A stretch of DNA of 33,890 nucleotides from Mucilaginibacter myungsuensis (GTDB lineage Bacteria; Bacteroidota; Bacteroidia; Sphingobacteriales; Sphingobacteriaceae): NCBI RefSeq assembly GCF_015222005.1, contig NZ_JADFFL010000015.1, positions 1 through 33,890 on the forward strand, given 5' to 3'. Positions within the stretch are counted from its first letter, which is position 1; each line of letters opens with the position of its first letter. The translations under genes were made by a program, and so were the position numbers. This document shows, one piece after another, positions 1-7,574 of the stretch. The notes under the pieces are model-generated. The model ran no database searches. It had not been told where the DNA came from and saw only the letters and a list, made by a program, of their open reading frames with translations.

Positions 1-2
1 TT

Positions 3-80
3 TACTATAATTGGGAGAGGCCACATCAAGGTATCAATGGTAAAAAACCTATCGACATGGCAGCCCTAAACAACAAATAA
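3..80 (+). CDS. DDE transposase, C-terminal fragment (cut by window start)
   Basis: The first bases read in frame as a transposase tail, YYNWERPHQGINGKKPIDM and a few more residues, ending in TAA at 78-80. The YNxxRPHxGIxxKxP signature is the C-terminal end of the integrase-core (DDE) domain of IS3 or IS481-type transposases; it follows the last catalytic Glu, which lies outside the window. The gene is incomplete only because the window begins inside it, so whether the element is intact cannot be judged. About 40 bp downstream the sequence ends in ACA at 118-120, which could be the right end of the element. Confidence 0.75.
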   Translation, partial: YYNWERPHQGINGKKPIDMAALNNK

Positions 81-629
81 ACACACCTGATTCTATTGCT
101 GAATTACCTAACCCTTACAGCAATGACGTAGTTGTTTGATGCGCTGGCCGTTCAACCTAAACCAGATCGGAATGGAAAACCCGCAGCGTGCGGTTGGCTT
201 GTGCGCTGGAAGGGGGAGGCTTTGTAATGGAGAGCGGGGCTACCGGTGGCGATGAAATACTGAGCGTTCATTTTCAAAGACAAATCTTCATACTTTCTTC
301 ATGCGATTGCCTCACTTTTACACGTGATTAGGTTTTGGTAATAGTATGTTTGTGCAAAGACATACTGTGAGTCCCCCGCCGCCCGGCGGGGGATATTTTT
401 TGCCCTATATTTATAAATTTCCTTTTGTTTTGTCGAATTACGTTTTTATAGATTTTTGCTTCAAGGCATCAATATTTTCAATATTTGAAATAATTATTTT
501 ACAATTGATGATTTTTTTAGAAAAAAATAGTGGAATTGATAAAAACTTTATAATTTAGTCGGAAATATTTGAATTCGCAGTTCAAATAGTCAAACTAACT
601 TATAAAACAAGAGAAAATACGTTAACAAC
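81..629. other. 549-bp gene-free stretch between transposase tail and glutamine synthetase
   Basis: No convincing gene is present. It holds the probable right end of the insertion sequence (up to about 120), then about 225 bp with a moderate GC content and no recognisable product, a strong hairpin at 373-392, and an AT-rich segment (about 400-620) leading to the glutamine synthetase. A 70-codon frame at 346-558 is open but runs through the hairpin and has a composition unlike a protein. The AT-rich part probably contains the promoter of the glutamine synthetase, but I see no clean TTTG/TAnnTTTG pair. Confidence 0.5.
373..400 (+). terminator. GC-rich perfect hairpin followed by T-run
   Basis: CCCCCGCCG at 373-381 pairs perfectly with CGGCGGGGG at 384-392, followed by atatttttt. 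This is the form of an intrinsic terminator. No complete gene lies upstream, so it may end transcripts from the insertion sequence or from a gene the element destroyed. Confidence 0.55.
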
Positions 630-1637
630 ATGGCAAAATTAGAGTACATCTGGCTTGATGGCTACAAACCGACCCAAAGCCTGCGTAGCAAAACAAAAAT
701 TGAGAAAGATTTCAGTGGTAAATTAGAAGATTGTCCAAATTGGAGCTTCGATGGTTCATCTACTGAGCAGGCACCAGGTGGTTCATCTGATTGTATCCTG
801 AAACCGGTATTTATTTGCCCTGATCCGCAACGTAAAGACGGCTTTTTAGTAATGTGCGAAGTATTGGATTCGACCGGTGCTGCACACGAGTCTAACGGTC
901 GTGCTTTGATCATGGACGACGATAACGATTTTTGGTTCGGTTTTGAGCAAGAGTATTTCTTGTGGGATCCTAAAACCAACAAACCGCTTGGTTTCCCTGA
1001 AGGTGGTTACCCAGGTCCGCAAGGCCCTTACTACTGTTCAGTAGGCGCTAACAACGCATTCGGTCGCGATATCGTTGAAGAGCACTTAGACGTTTGTTTA
1101 GAGGCTGGTTTGAACGTAGAAGGTATCAACGCAGAGGTTGCTGCAGGTCAGTGGGAATTCCAGATCTTCTCTAAAGGCGCTAAAGACGCTGGTGACCAAA
1201 TTTGGGTTGCGCGTTATTTATTAGAGCGTATCGGCGAAAGCTATGGTGTAGCTATCAACTGGCATTGCAAACCATTGGGTCAATTAGACTGGAATGGTTC
1301 GGGCATGCACGCTAACTTCTCTAACACTACATTACGTACTGCTGCAAGCGAGGCTACTTTTAAAGCAATTTGCGAGTCTTTCCGTCCTGCTGTTGCTGAG
1401 TGTATCGCTGTTTACGGTGCTGATAACGATCAGCGTTTAACAGGTAAGCACGAAACTGCTGCTATCACTGATTACAGCTACGGTGTATCTGACCGTGGTG
1501 CTTCTATCCGTATCCCATTGTATTCTGTACAAAAAGGCTGGAGCGGTTACTTAGAAGATCGTCGCCCTAACTCGGCTGCAGATCCATACAAAGTTGCTGC
1601 TGTGATCATCAAAACTGTAAAATCAGCTAAATTATAA
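630..1637 (+). CDS. glnII: Glutamine synthetase, type II (eukaryote-like)
   Basis: This 335-residue cytoplasmic enzyme makes glutamine from glutamate and ammonia with ATP, the main entry of ammonia into metabolism. The length and motifs fit the short GSII family rather than the 450-470-residue GSI. A beta-grasp N-terminal part contains WSFDGSST near residues 38-45. The catalytic part has VMCEVLD, the metal-binding FGFEQEYFLWD, NVEGINAEVAAGQWEFQ, SGMHANFSN, GKHETAAITDYSYGVSDRGAS and GYLEDRRPNSAADPY. The ATG at 630 is preceded by an AT-rich leader and fits the family N-terminus. It is monocistronic, closed by a strong terminator at 1661-1693. The codon choice is close to that of a highly expressed gene. 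The symbol glnII is used for this family in other bacteria; some annotators would write glnA. Confidence 0.96.
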   Translation: MAKLEYIWLDGYKPTQSLRSKTKIEKDFSGKLEDCPNWSFDGSSTEQAPGGSSDCILKPVFICPDPQRKDGFLVMCEVLDSTGAAHESNGRALIMDDDNDFWFGFEQEYFLWDPKTNKPLGFPEGGYPGPQGPYYCSVGANNAFGRDIVEEHLDVCLEAGLNVEGINAEVAAGQWEFQIFSKGAKDAGDQIWVARYLLERIGESYGVAINWHCKPLGQLDWNGSGMHANFSNTTLRTAASEATFKAICESFRPAVAECIAVYGADNDQRLTGKHETAAITDYSYGVSDRGASIRIPLYSVQKGWSGYLEDRRPNSAADPYKVAAVIIKTVKSAKL

Positions 1638-1660
1638 TAGCTTACAGATATTAATTGTGA

Positions 1661-1693
1661 ATGCCTCTCTGGAAAATCAGAGGGGCATTTTTT
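1661..1693 (+). terminator. Intrinsic terminator of the type II glutamine synthetase
   Basis: The arm ATGCCTCT at 1661-1668 pairs with AGAGGGGCAT at 1679-1688 (one bulge), followed by six T. The T-run overlaps the stop codon of the convergent minus-strand gene that ends at 1692. Confidence 0.85.
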
Positions 1694-2081
1694 ATTGGTA
1701 GCGACCGGATGGAATGAGTTGGCTATCGTCGACAGGGAAATTGTAGATGTAGGCCCAGCAATCGATCATTTCGTTTCCTGTTTCGACGGGGACGATCTGA
1801 CGGATGTAAAGGTTGGGCTGTTCTTCGGTTTCGCCGTAACCTTCGTACTCATCTAATTGGGTTAAGATGCTGAGGTCGGTCAGTTCGACGATATCGCCAT
1901 AAACTTTCCGGTCTAAGGCCGGGATGTATAGCGCTCCGGGATATTCGCCCAGATCATATAGTAAACCATTAAAGCTTCCGGGTGAGATATACTTGCTATT
2001 ATTTTTTAACAAAGCACCGTAATGGTTGTCTGCATTCAACAAAGTGCCGTAAATAAACAGATATTTGCTATTATTGATCAT
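1692..2081 (-). CDS. Gamma-glutamylcyclotransferase-like (AIG2/GGACT family) protein
   Basis: A 129-residue protein of the gamma-glutamylcyclotransferase fold. Visible signatures are the substrate loop YGTL at residues 11-14, a following GxLYDLGEYPG segment (about 39-49), and LDEYEGYGE at 76-84, whose Glu80 is in the place of the family's catalytic acid. Family members release 5-oxoproline from gamma-glutamyl amino acids or gamma-glutamylamines; the substrate cannot be told from sequence. It is cytoplasmic with no signal peptide. The gene is convergent with the type II glutamine synthetase and divergent from the glutamine-synthetase-like ligase across a large inverted repeat. That context suggests, but does not prove, gamma-glutamyl metabolism. 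Confidence 0.88.
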   Translation of the reverse strand: MINNSKYLFIYGTLLNADNHYGALLKNNSKYISPGSFNGLLYDLGEYPGALYIPALDRKVYGDIVELTDLSILTQLDEYEGYGETEEQPNLYIRQIVPVETGNEMIDCWAYIYNFPVDDSQLIPSGRYQ

Positions 2082-2104
2082 TTAGAACTTTTGTAGACTT
2101 TATT

Positions 2105-2211
2105 AACCACAAAGGTCACAAAGAATAGGAAATCACAAAGAACACAAAGGCTTTTATTAGTCTGATAGGTCTTTGTGCCCTTTGTGAAAAAACTTTGTGT
2201 CCTTTGTGGTT
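2105..2211. repeat. Nested inverted repeat of ACAAAGG/CCTTTGT units
   Basis: The outer arm 2105-2123 (AACCACAAAGGTCACAAAG) pairs with 2193-2211 with one mismatch in 19. An inner arm 2133-2149 pairs with 2170-2186 with about two mismatches in 17. The whole can fold into one long hairpin between two divergent genes. A single arm of the same family is present at 5015-5040. Confidence 0.85.
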
Positions 2212-2245
2212 AGGTCGTGAACACTGTACGATATATACCACCATC

Positions 2246-3604
2246 ATGGATAAGCAACAAATAACCGCCTACCTGCACGATAAGAACATCACTAAGATCA
2301 AATTCGCGTTCGCCGATATCGACGGCGTATTGCGTGGCAAACTGATCCATCGTGATAAATTTTTAGATGGCTTGCAGGATGGTTATGGCTTTTGCGATGT
2401 GATCTTTGGTTGGGACAGCGCCGATCAGGTTTATGATAACGTTTCGGTTACTGGTTGGGCTTCGGGTTATCCGGATAAGTTTTGCCGTATAGATCTGAAC
2501 ACCTTGCGCCATATCCCATGGCAAAATGATCAGCCTTTCTTTTTGGCCGATTTTACCCAGACCGACGGCAGCAGCGTAGCGGCTTGTCCGCGTAGTTTGC
2601 TAAAGCGTATTGTTGCCGAATGTGAAAGCATGGGCTACCATCCTGAGTTTGCTCAGGAATTTGAGTGGTTCAATTTTAGTGAGACGCCAAAAAGCCTGGA
2701 AGAAAAAGAGTTTACCAAATTGGAACCGTTGACACCGGGGATGTTCGGCTACTCGATATTACGTACATCACAAAACAGCGACTTTTATTACGACCTCTTT
2801 AACCTGCTAACGGATTTTAATATCCCGATAGAAGGCCTGCATACCGAGACGGGTCCGGGTGTTTATGAGGCGGCTATCATTCATGACCATGCCTTAACGG
2901 CTGCCGATAAAGCCACTTTATTTAAGACTTCCGTAAAAGAGATCGCATCTAAACACGGCATCACTGCCACCTTTATGGCCAAATGGAACGCCGAATTACC
3001 GGGCTGCAGTGGCCATGTGCATCAAAGCTTATGGGAGCCGGCCAAGACCGAGAACTTATTTTACAGCGCGACGGACGTTAATAAAATGAGCGAGCTGCAC
3101 AAGCATTACCTTGCCGGGCAAATGCATTGCCTGCCGCATTTACTGCCGATGTACGCACCAACGATCAATAGCTATAAACGCCTTGTAGAAGGCGCTTGGG
3201 CACCCACCACTATCACTTGGGCGGTAGAAAACCGTACGGCGGCGTTCCGTGTGATCAACGATAGCATCAACCACACCCGTTTAGAGACCCGTATCCCGGG
3301 ATCTGACAGTAACCCATACTTAGCCATTGCTGCGGCTTTGGCCTCGGGCTTATACGGCATTAAAAATAAACTGGAACTGACCGTGCCTGCCACAGTAGGC
3401 AATGGCTACGCAAATAAAACCAACGGCGTATTAGCCACCAATTTAGAACAAGCTGCCTTGGATATGCAGCGGTCGGATATTGCTAAGGAATTATTTGGTG
3501 ATGATTTTGTGCAGCATTTTACCAATACCCGCCTGTGGGAATGGCGTCAGTTTATTAAGCAAGTTACGGATTGGGAGTTGAAGCGGTATTTTGAGGTGAT
3601 CTAA
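2246..3604 (+). CDS. Glutamine synthetase family protein (gamma-glutamyl ligase, GSI-like)
   Basis: A 452-residue ligase of the GSI-like superfamily, close in layout to gamma-glutamylputrescine synthetases and related amide ligases. Visible parts are the N-terminal beta-grasp segment FAFADIDGVLRGK, the metal-site strand FAQEFEWFNF, EGLHTETGPGVYEAA, the ATP/metal segment SGHVHQSLW, the KRLVEGAWAP loop, and the C-terminal RTAAFRV with RLETRIPGSDSNPYLAIAA. The frame stays open upstream to 2195, but that part lies in the inverted repeat and is not protein-like, so the ATG at 2246 is chosen. The substrate amine is unknown: it need not be ammonia, since the window already has a type II enzyme. Its neighbour across the repeat is a gamma-glutamylcyclotransferase-like gene, which would suit a route that makes and cleaves gamma-glutamyl amides. 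Confidence 0.92.
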   Translation: MDKQQITAYLHDKNITKIKFAFADIDGVLRGKLIHRDKFLDGLQDGYGFCDVIFGWDSADQVYDNVSVTGWASGYPDKFCRIDLNTLRHIPWQNDQPFFLADFTQTDGSSVAACPRSLLKRIVAECESMGYHPEFAQEFEWFNFSETPKSLEEKEFTKLEPLTPGMFGYSILRTSQNSDFYYDLFNLLTDFNIPIEGLHTETGPGVYEAAIIHDHALTAADKATLFKTSVKEIASKHGITATFMAKWNAELPGCSGHVHQSLWEPAKTENLFYSATDVNKMSELHKHYLAGQMHCLPHLLPMYAPTINSYKRLVEGAWAPTTITWAVENRTAAFRVINDSINHTRLETRIPGSDSNPYLAIAAALASGLYGIKNKLELTVPATVGNGYANKTNGVLATNLEQAALDMQRSDIAKELFGDDFVQHFTNTRLWEWRQFIKQVTDWELKRYFEVI

Positions 3605-3610
3605 AAAGCA

Positions 3611-3722
3611 ACGTCATCGCGAGGAGCTTCTATCAGCGACGTGACGATCTCCGATGAGTAGAGCGGCTCTGCAAGTCCGACTTTCCACATAGGGGATTGC
3701 CACGCTGCGCTCGCAATGACGT
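3611..3722. repeat. REP-like palindromic repeat, GTCATYGCGAGG family, copy 1
   Basis: The left end ACGTCATCGCGAGGAGC (3611-3627) and the right end GCGCTCGCAATGACGT (3707-3722) are imperfect inverted repeats, with a second palindromic segment between them. It sits between two convergent genes. A related copy is at 9445-9528. Such intergenic palindromes are common in Bacteroidota and some other bacteria. Confidence 0.8.
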
Positions 3723-3745
3723 GATGATGAAAGAGAGGTTTGGCT

Positions 3746-4987
3746 CTACCTATCCACCTCCCCCAAGACAAAATCAATAGACCCCACAATAGCGATCAGA
3801 TCTGCTATCATTACATTTTTAGACATTGCCGGGAGCACCGACAGGTTACTAAAACTTGGCCCGCGGGATTTTACGCGGAAAGGGATCTCGGTATCGAAGA
3901 AACGGTCGTTGCCGTTCTTGTCTTTTTCTTTACGTTGCAGATGGATAAAGTAGAAACCTAACTCGCCTTTGGGCGCTTCGCAACGTACGTAATAGTCCTG
4001 CGGTTTAGGGCTTAGTTTGCGTGGCAGTTTAGCACGCGGATCAAATTCGGGTGTGCGTTTTAATTCCTTCTGCAGGCGATCAAGACATTGCTCAATGATC
4101 TTTAACGATTCCTGTATCTCGTCGACACGCACTTTATAACGATCCCAACAGTCGCCTACTTTGCCCATCAGACCAGTGCCGATGGGAATATCAAATTCTA
4201 ATTCGGGATAAACAGAATAACCATCTATACGGCGCAGGTCGTACTTTAAGCCGGAGCCACGCAACATTGGTCCGCTGCAACCGTAATTTATAGCCACATC
4301 AAGCGGTAATACGCCTACGTTAGCAGTACGGTTAATGAATACCTGATTATCCGTCAGCAGGCCGTTAAGCTCCACCATTTTGGGTTTAAAGTATTCGACG
4401 AACTCGCGGGCGCGTTCCTCAAAACCTACCGGCAGGTCATAAAACAAGCCTCCCACCCAAATATAATTGTACAACATCCGCGAGCCTGAAGCCCACTCCA
4501 GCATCCCCATGATATGTTCGCGATCACGGAAACACCAAAGGAAAGGGGTGAACGCACCGATATCGATACCATAGGTACCAATAGCGATCAGGTGCGATGC
4601 AATGCGGTTCAGCTCGCAGACCAGCACGCGGATATATTCTACCCGCTTTGGGATCTCTTTATCGATGCCCAGCATACGTTCTACGCCCATTACCCATGCA
4701 TGGCTGTTGTTCATGCTTGCAAGGTAGTCCATACGATCGGTAAAGGGAATGGTCTGCTGATAAGTCAGCGACTCGGCATGCTTCTCAAAGCAGCGATGCA
4801 GGTAGCCGATATGCGGGATGACCTCTTTAACGATCTCGCCATCGGTGATCAGCTCCAAGCGTAACACACCATGGGTAGACGGGTGTTGCGGACCCATGTT
4901 CAGCACCATGTCTTCGGTAGCGGCGTTGGCTATCTTTTGCTGATAGCGCTTGAGAGCCTGATCGTATATAGAGGTAGTCGTGTTCAC
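3746..4987 (-). CDS. nuoD: NADH-quinone oxidoreductase subunit D (49 kDa)
   Basis: The 413-residue subunit D of complex I, in the hydrophilic arm near the quinone pocket, related to the large subunit of [NiFe] hydrogenases. Clear signatures are GPQHPSTHGVLRL near residues 32-44, HIGYLHRCFEKHAESLTYQQ (the quinone-site helix), DRMDYLASMNNSHAW, and the C-terminal run ending FVLGEVDR, the usual end of the family. No ATG exists upstream of the conserved core. The GTG at 4987 is chosen; an earlier in-frame GTG at 5029 lies inside a dispersed repeat and is unlikely. A TACTTTTA element lies 9-16 bp before this GTG. It is separated from nuoC by two unrelated genes, and nuoE does not follow: the next gene is convergent on the other strand. 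Confidence 0.95.
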   Translation of the reverse strand: MNTTTSIYDQALKRYQQKIANAATEDMVLNMGPQHPSTHGVLRLELITDGEIVKEVIPHIGYLHRCFEKHAESLTYQQTIPFTDRMDYLASMNNSHAWVMGVERMLGIDKEIPKRVEYIRVLVCELNRIASHLIAIGTYGIDIGAFTPFLWCFRDREHIMGMLEWASGSRMLYNYIWVGGLFYDLPVGFEERAREFVEYFKPKMVELNGLLTDNQVFINRTANVGVLPLDVAINYGCSGPMLRGSGLKYDLRRIDGYSVYPELEFDIPIGTGLMGKVGDCWDRYKVRVDEIQESLKIIEQCLDRLQKELKRTPEFDPRAKLPRKLSPKPQDYYVRCEAPKGELGFYFIHLQRKEKDKNGNDRFFDTEIPFRVKSRGPSFSNLSVLPAMSKNVMIADLIAIVGSIDFVLGEVDR

Positions 4988-5014
4988 GTTGTGACGGTAA
5001 AAGTAACGAGTTTC

Positions 5015-5040
5015 AACCACAAAGGGCACAAAGAATTGTC
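5015..5040. repeat. Single arm of the AACCACAAAGG repeat family
   Basis: AACCACAAAGGGCACAAAG at 5015-5033 matches the outer arm of the inverted repeat at 2105-2123 at all but one base, then continues with another CACAAAG unit. It lies directly upstream of nuoD. Confidence 0.75.
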
Positions 5041-5057
5041 ACAAAGAATGATCTGAG

Positions 5058-5900
5058 CTATTCGATCTTACCGATCTTTGCACGTTCGGATGCCGAATTT
5101 ATAAATGCGGTATATGTCTTTTCAGCCTGTATTAATCTTAAAAACATTTTACCGAAATATGAGTCGGAGTTACTCTTGTAGATAACGTTATCTTTTTTTG
5201 GAAATTCTACCGGCTTTTCATTCATCTCCCGTATCTCAACAGCGTTCGGTATCCGTAGAAAATAACGACTTACCCAATCTTTGTTAAAGATCTTGTCGCC
5301 CGAATAAAATTTAAATTGATAGTCTATTCGTTCTTTAGGTATATAATTTGGTCGTTCAAGGGAATCGGTAGTTATGTTATCGAGATGTTTTTCAAATAAT
5401 GTTACCAATTCCGTGTCAAGGATCTTTAATGGCTTGTAGGTGTTACAGTCATCAAAAACTTGCATGTAAATATGTTTGTTCATCAACCACACTAACGCTC
5501 TTTTAGTGGTACTATGGCAAGAACTATATACAAAGCTAATAACACCATGCTCGCGGTCTTTTATCTCGTAGCTAAGCATATTTTCGACTCCCGCATCCTT
5601 GAGAAACTCTATCTTCTCGTTCAGTTTTTCTGCTTTGGTGCCGTACAACAAATTATCATATTTATTTTCCCTTCCTTCATAAATTCTGCCCGCTAATGCT
5701 AAAAACCCGATCCAATGATAATCTTGATAGATGGTATCGCCAGCTAAAATTTTTTGTATCTCTTTATCATAGATCGCTATGGCACCTTTATAATTTGAAT
5801 CGGCTTTAAGTTTTTGAGCTTTTTGCCAAACAGCAGAAAAATCCTGAGCTTTTAGCAAAGCCGGTATTAGTAACACTAAAATAAGAAACGCTCTCTTCAT
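5058..5900 (-). CDS. Secreted protein of unknown function, possible TPR-like start
   Basis: I do not recognise this 280-residue protein. It has an N-terminal signal peptide (MKRAFLILVLLIPALLKAQ) with a typical AQ cleavage site at about residue 19. Residues 25-50 (KAQKLKADSNYKGAIAIYDK) resemble one tetratricopeptide helix pair. Two Cys residues near 128 and 152 are in the middle region. The sequence lacks lipobox and transmembrane segments beyond the signal. It lies between nuoD and the JmjC/cupin gene on the same strand, with 157 bp to the first codon of nuoC-side genes' neighbour nuoD and a short gap behind it. Base use is more AT-rich than its neighbours, which suggests a later arrival between nuo genes. 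Confidence 0.75.
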   Translation of the reverse strand: MKRAFLILVLLIPALLKAQDFSAVWQKAQKLKADSNYKGAIAIYDKEIQKILAGDTIYQDYHWIGFLALAGRIYEGRENKYDNLLYGTKAEKLNEKIEFLKDAGVENMLSYEIKDREHGVISFVYSSCHSTTKRALVWLMNKHIYMQVFDDCNTYKPLKILDTELVTLFEKHLDNITTDSLERPNYIPKERIDYQFKFYSGDKIFNKDWVSRYFLRIPNAVEIREMNEKPVEFPKKDNVIYKSNSDSYFGKMFLRLIQAEKTYTAFINSASERAKIGKIE

Positions 5901-5965
5901 GACACGGGTTTAATTGGTATCATAAAGAAAGCGTTTTAATGTTTAAATATCAAACGGCCGCTGCC

Positions 5966-6811
5966 CTACTTCATCGTTGGCTTATTGGTCAAATTGCTGA
6001 TGTGTGTGGCCAGCCAAGCGTAGCTATACATGGCGGTCGCTTTCAGCTTACCATCGCGACTTTTAAAGGTCCATACGTCTTTCATAAACTCCGGCCAGTT
6101 CTTATCATTAAGCGTGTCAAAAGCTACCGATATGGTCGGCGTTAATGAGTAAGCACTATGCCAGGTACCGAAAGGGATGAATAAGGTTTCGCCCGGACCT
6201 ACTGTAAACTGTATCGGTGTGGCGTCTTTGTACAATGGGAATTTCTCGTAATCAGGTTCAAAGATATTCAGTTCAGAGCGCCACGGATCGCCGGGAACAG
6301 GATAAAGCATGTGCTCTTGACCTTTAGGGAAAACGGTGAACCGTTTCTCGCCATATAGCTGCGTTATCCAGGCATTCAGGTGATAATAGTCCAAATGCAG
6401 ATAAGGGAACTTGCCACCCGGTCCGCCGATAAATAACTCTAAGGCTGCACCCCATTTGCCTATCTTGAACATTTTATTGTCCAACCAATTGGGTTTGGAG
6501 TAGATCAGATCCGGCTTAACCAACGGAAGCAACTCAGGTAGTTGATCAGCTATATTGTAGATGCAAGGATAGGGGGCCGGGTTCTCGACCGTGCTGGTCT
6601 CCACCATATCCATTATCTGTTTCATGGTATATTCTTTGCCCTTTACCTCGGTAGTACGGTCGGGATAATTTTGACGGAACCAATCCGGTGTGAACAGTTC
6701 TTTAGCCTTCCAGTCCTTCACCGCGTTCTTGAACACGATAGGGACGCCCGGTTTGTAATGCTGCTCAATAAACTCCTCGTAGGTGATATTTTCTCTCCTG
6801 ATAATTTCCAT
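5966..6811 (-). CDS. Cupin-8/JmjC-like Fe(II) 2-oxoglutarate dioxygenase
   Basis: A 281-residue cytoplasmic protein of the cupin-like/JmjC hydroxylase group (relatives of factor-inhibiting HIF and JMJD5). The iron ligands are visible: HLD at His139-x-Asp141 and the distal His218 in FGTWHSAYS. Lys157 in GEKRFTVFP is in the usual place of the residue that binds the 2-oxoglutarate carboxylate. The N-terminal segment PGVPIVFKNAVKDWKA (about 21-36) is also typical. The expected reaction is hydroxylation of a protein or small-molecule substrate with O2 and 2-oxoglutarate; the target is unknown. It sits within the broken nuo run, between an unknown secreted protein and a repeat-rich gap before nuoC. 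Confidence 0.88.
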   Translation of the reverse strand: MEIIRRENITYEEFIEQHYKPGVPIVFKNAVKDWKAKELFTPDWFRQNYPDRTTEVKGKEYTMKQIMDMVETSTVENPAPYPCIYNIADQLPELLPLVKPDLIYSKPNWLDNKMFKIGKWGAALELFIGGPGGKFPYLHLDYYHLNAWITQLYGEKRFTVFPKGQEHMLYPVPGDPWRSELNIFEPDYEKFPLYKDATPIQFTVGPGETLFIPFGTWHSAYSLTPTISVAFDTLNDKNWPEFMKDVWTFKSRDGKLKATAMYSYAWLATHISNLTNKPTMK

Positions 6812-6925
6812 GTGTATGGTGGTATTCGTTTCTACACAAGTTTAGGAAATACCGCGCAAATAAACTATCAAGGCAACAGATAATTGCGTCAACCTACTCG
6901 AATAAGTAAAAGGAAAAATTTTTGG

Positions 6926-7007
6926 GCGTTACCTGCGGCCCGCGCTATCCGCTCATACGCCTTCAGGCCTTAGCCACCGGGCCGGTATCCGCTACTATCG
7001 CTAACGC
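6926..7007. repeat. Putative intergenic repeat bounded by GCGTTA/TAACGC
   Basis: This GC-rich 82-bp block begins GCGTTACC and ends GCTAACGC, giving terminal inverted repeats GCGTTA/TAACGC. Inside are GGCCCGCG and CGGGCCGG segments that can pair. It is much richer in GC than the flanking AT-rich DNA. It resembles dispersed intergenic repeats I know from Bacteroidota genomes, but only one copy is in this window. Confidence 0.5.
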
Positions 7008-7046
7008 AAGAAATTGTCTGGATCACTCATCATGACAATTATGGAA

Positions 7047-7073
7047 CCCTCCCCTCGGGGAGGGCAGGGTGGG
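7047..7073. repeat. CCCTCCCC/GGGGAGGG hairpin downstream of nuoC
   Basis: CCCTCCCC at 7047-7054 pairs perfectly with GGGGAGGG at 7057-7064, followed by CAGGGTGGGG. It lies just after the nuoC stop, without a T-run on the minus strand, so it is a repeat-like palindrome rather than a clear terminator. Confidence 0.55.
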
Positions 7074-7076
7074 GTA

Positions 7077-7574
7077 TCAATCTATCTTAACTCCCTTATA
7101 ATATTCCGCCGCCTGATAGTCTTTCCGCAACGGAAATCCTTCCCAGTCATCAGGCAATAGCAATCTCCTCAGGTCGGGGTGACCTTCAAAGTAGATGCCG
7201 TATAGTTCGAACGCTTCGCGCTCGTGCCAATCGGCAGAGCGGTAAACGGATACAATACTTGGGAAATGCGGTAAAGTCTCCAACTCACGACTGTGGATTT
7301 TGCTCACCTTTAGTACCAATTGGCTTTGGTATGGGATAGATGATAAATGGTACACCACACCAAAACAGTCTTCATCAACCCCATAGTCAACACCCGATAG
7401 GCAGGACAGGAAATCGAAATAAGTAGCGGGGTTATCGCGTAGTTCAAGGCAAACGTCGGCAATGCGATCCGGGGCGATAAGCAGGGCGGGTTGTAACACG
7501 CCGGCTTCTTCGCCAACTATTACATCCTCGCCAAATTTATTGATCAGTAAAGCTTTAACTTCAGCAAGCATCAT
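7077..7574 (-). CDS. nuoC: NADH-quinone oxidoreductase subunit C (30 kDa)
   Basis: The 165-residue subunit C of complex I, a peripheral-arm protein that packs against NuoD. The family signature is seen as WHEREAFELYGIYFEGHPDL (about residues 116-135) followed by RRLLLPDDWEGFPLRKDY, which matches the ERExxDxxGIxFxGHPDLRR...GHPLRKD pattern. The N-terminal SCLSGVDYG segment is also typical. Its start codon overlaps the stop of pdxH by 4 bp (ATGA), so the two are probably translationally coupled. In most bacteria nuoC lies between nuoB and nuoD; here about 3.8 kb separates it from nuoB and about 2.1 kb from nuoD. Note that the next Met is the second codon, so the start could be three bases later. 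Confidence 0.94.
   Translation of the reverse strand: MMLAEVKALLINKFGEDVIVGEEAGVLQPALLIAPDRIADVCLELRDNPATYFDFLSCLSGVDYGVDEDCFGVVYHLSSIPYQSQLVLKVSKIHSRELETLPHFPSIVSVYRSADWHEREAFELYGIYFEGHPDLRRLLLPDDWEGFPLRKDYQAAEYYKGVKID

Noticed and set aside
346..558. A 70-codon open frame upstream of the type II glutamine synthetase
   Set aside because: It runs through a terminator-like hairpin and then very AT-rich DNA, and its translation is low in complexity with no protein-like pattern.
2195..2245. Longer N-terminus for the GSI-like ligase
   Set aside because: The extra 17 codons lie in the inverted repeat, and the family N-terminus begins at the ATG at 2246.
4988..5029. Earlier GTG start for nuoD
   Set aside because: It lies inside a dispersed repeat, and the added residues are unlike NuoD.
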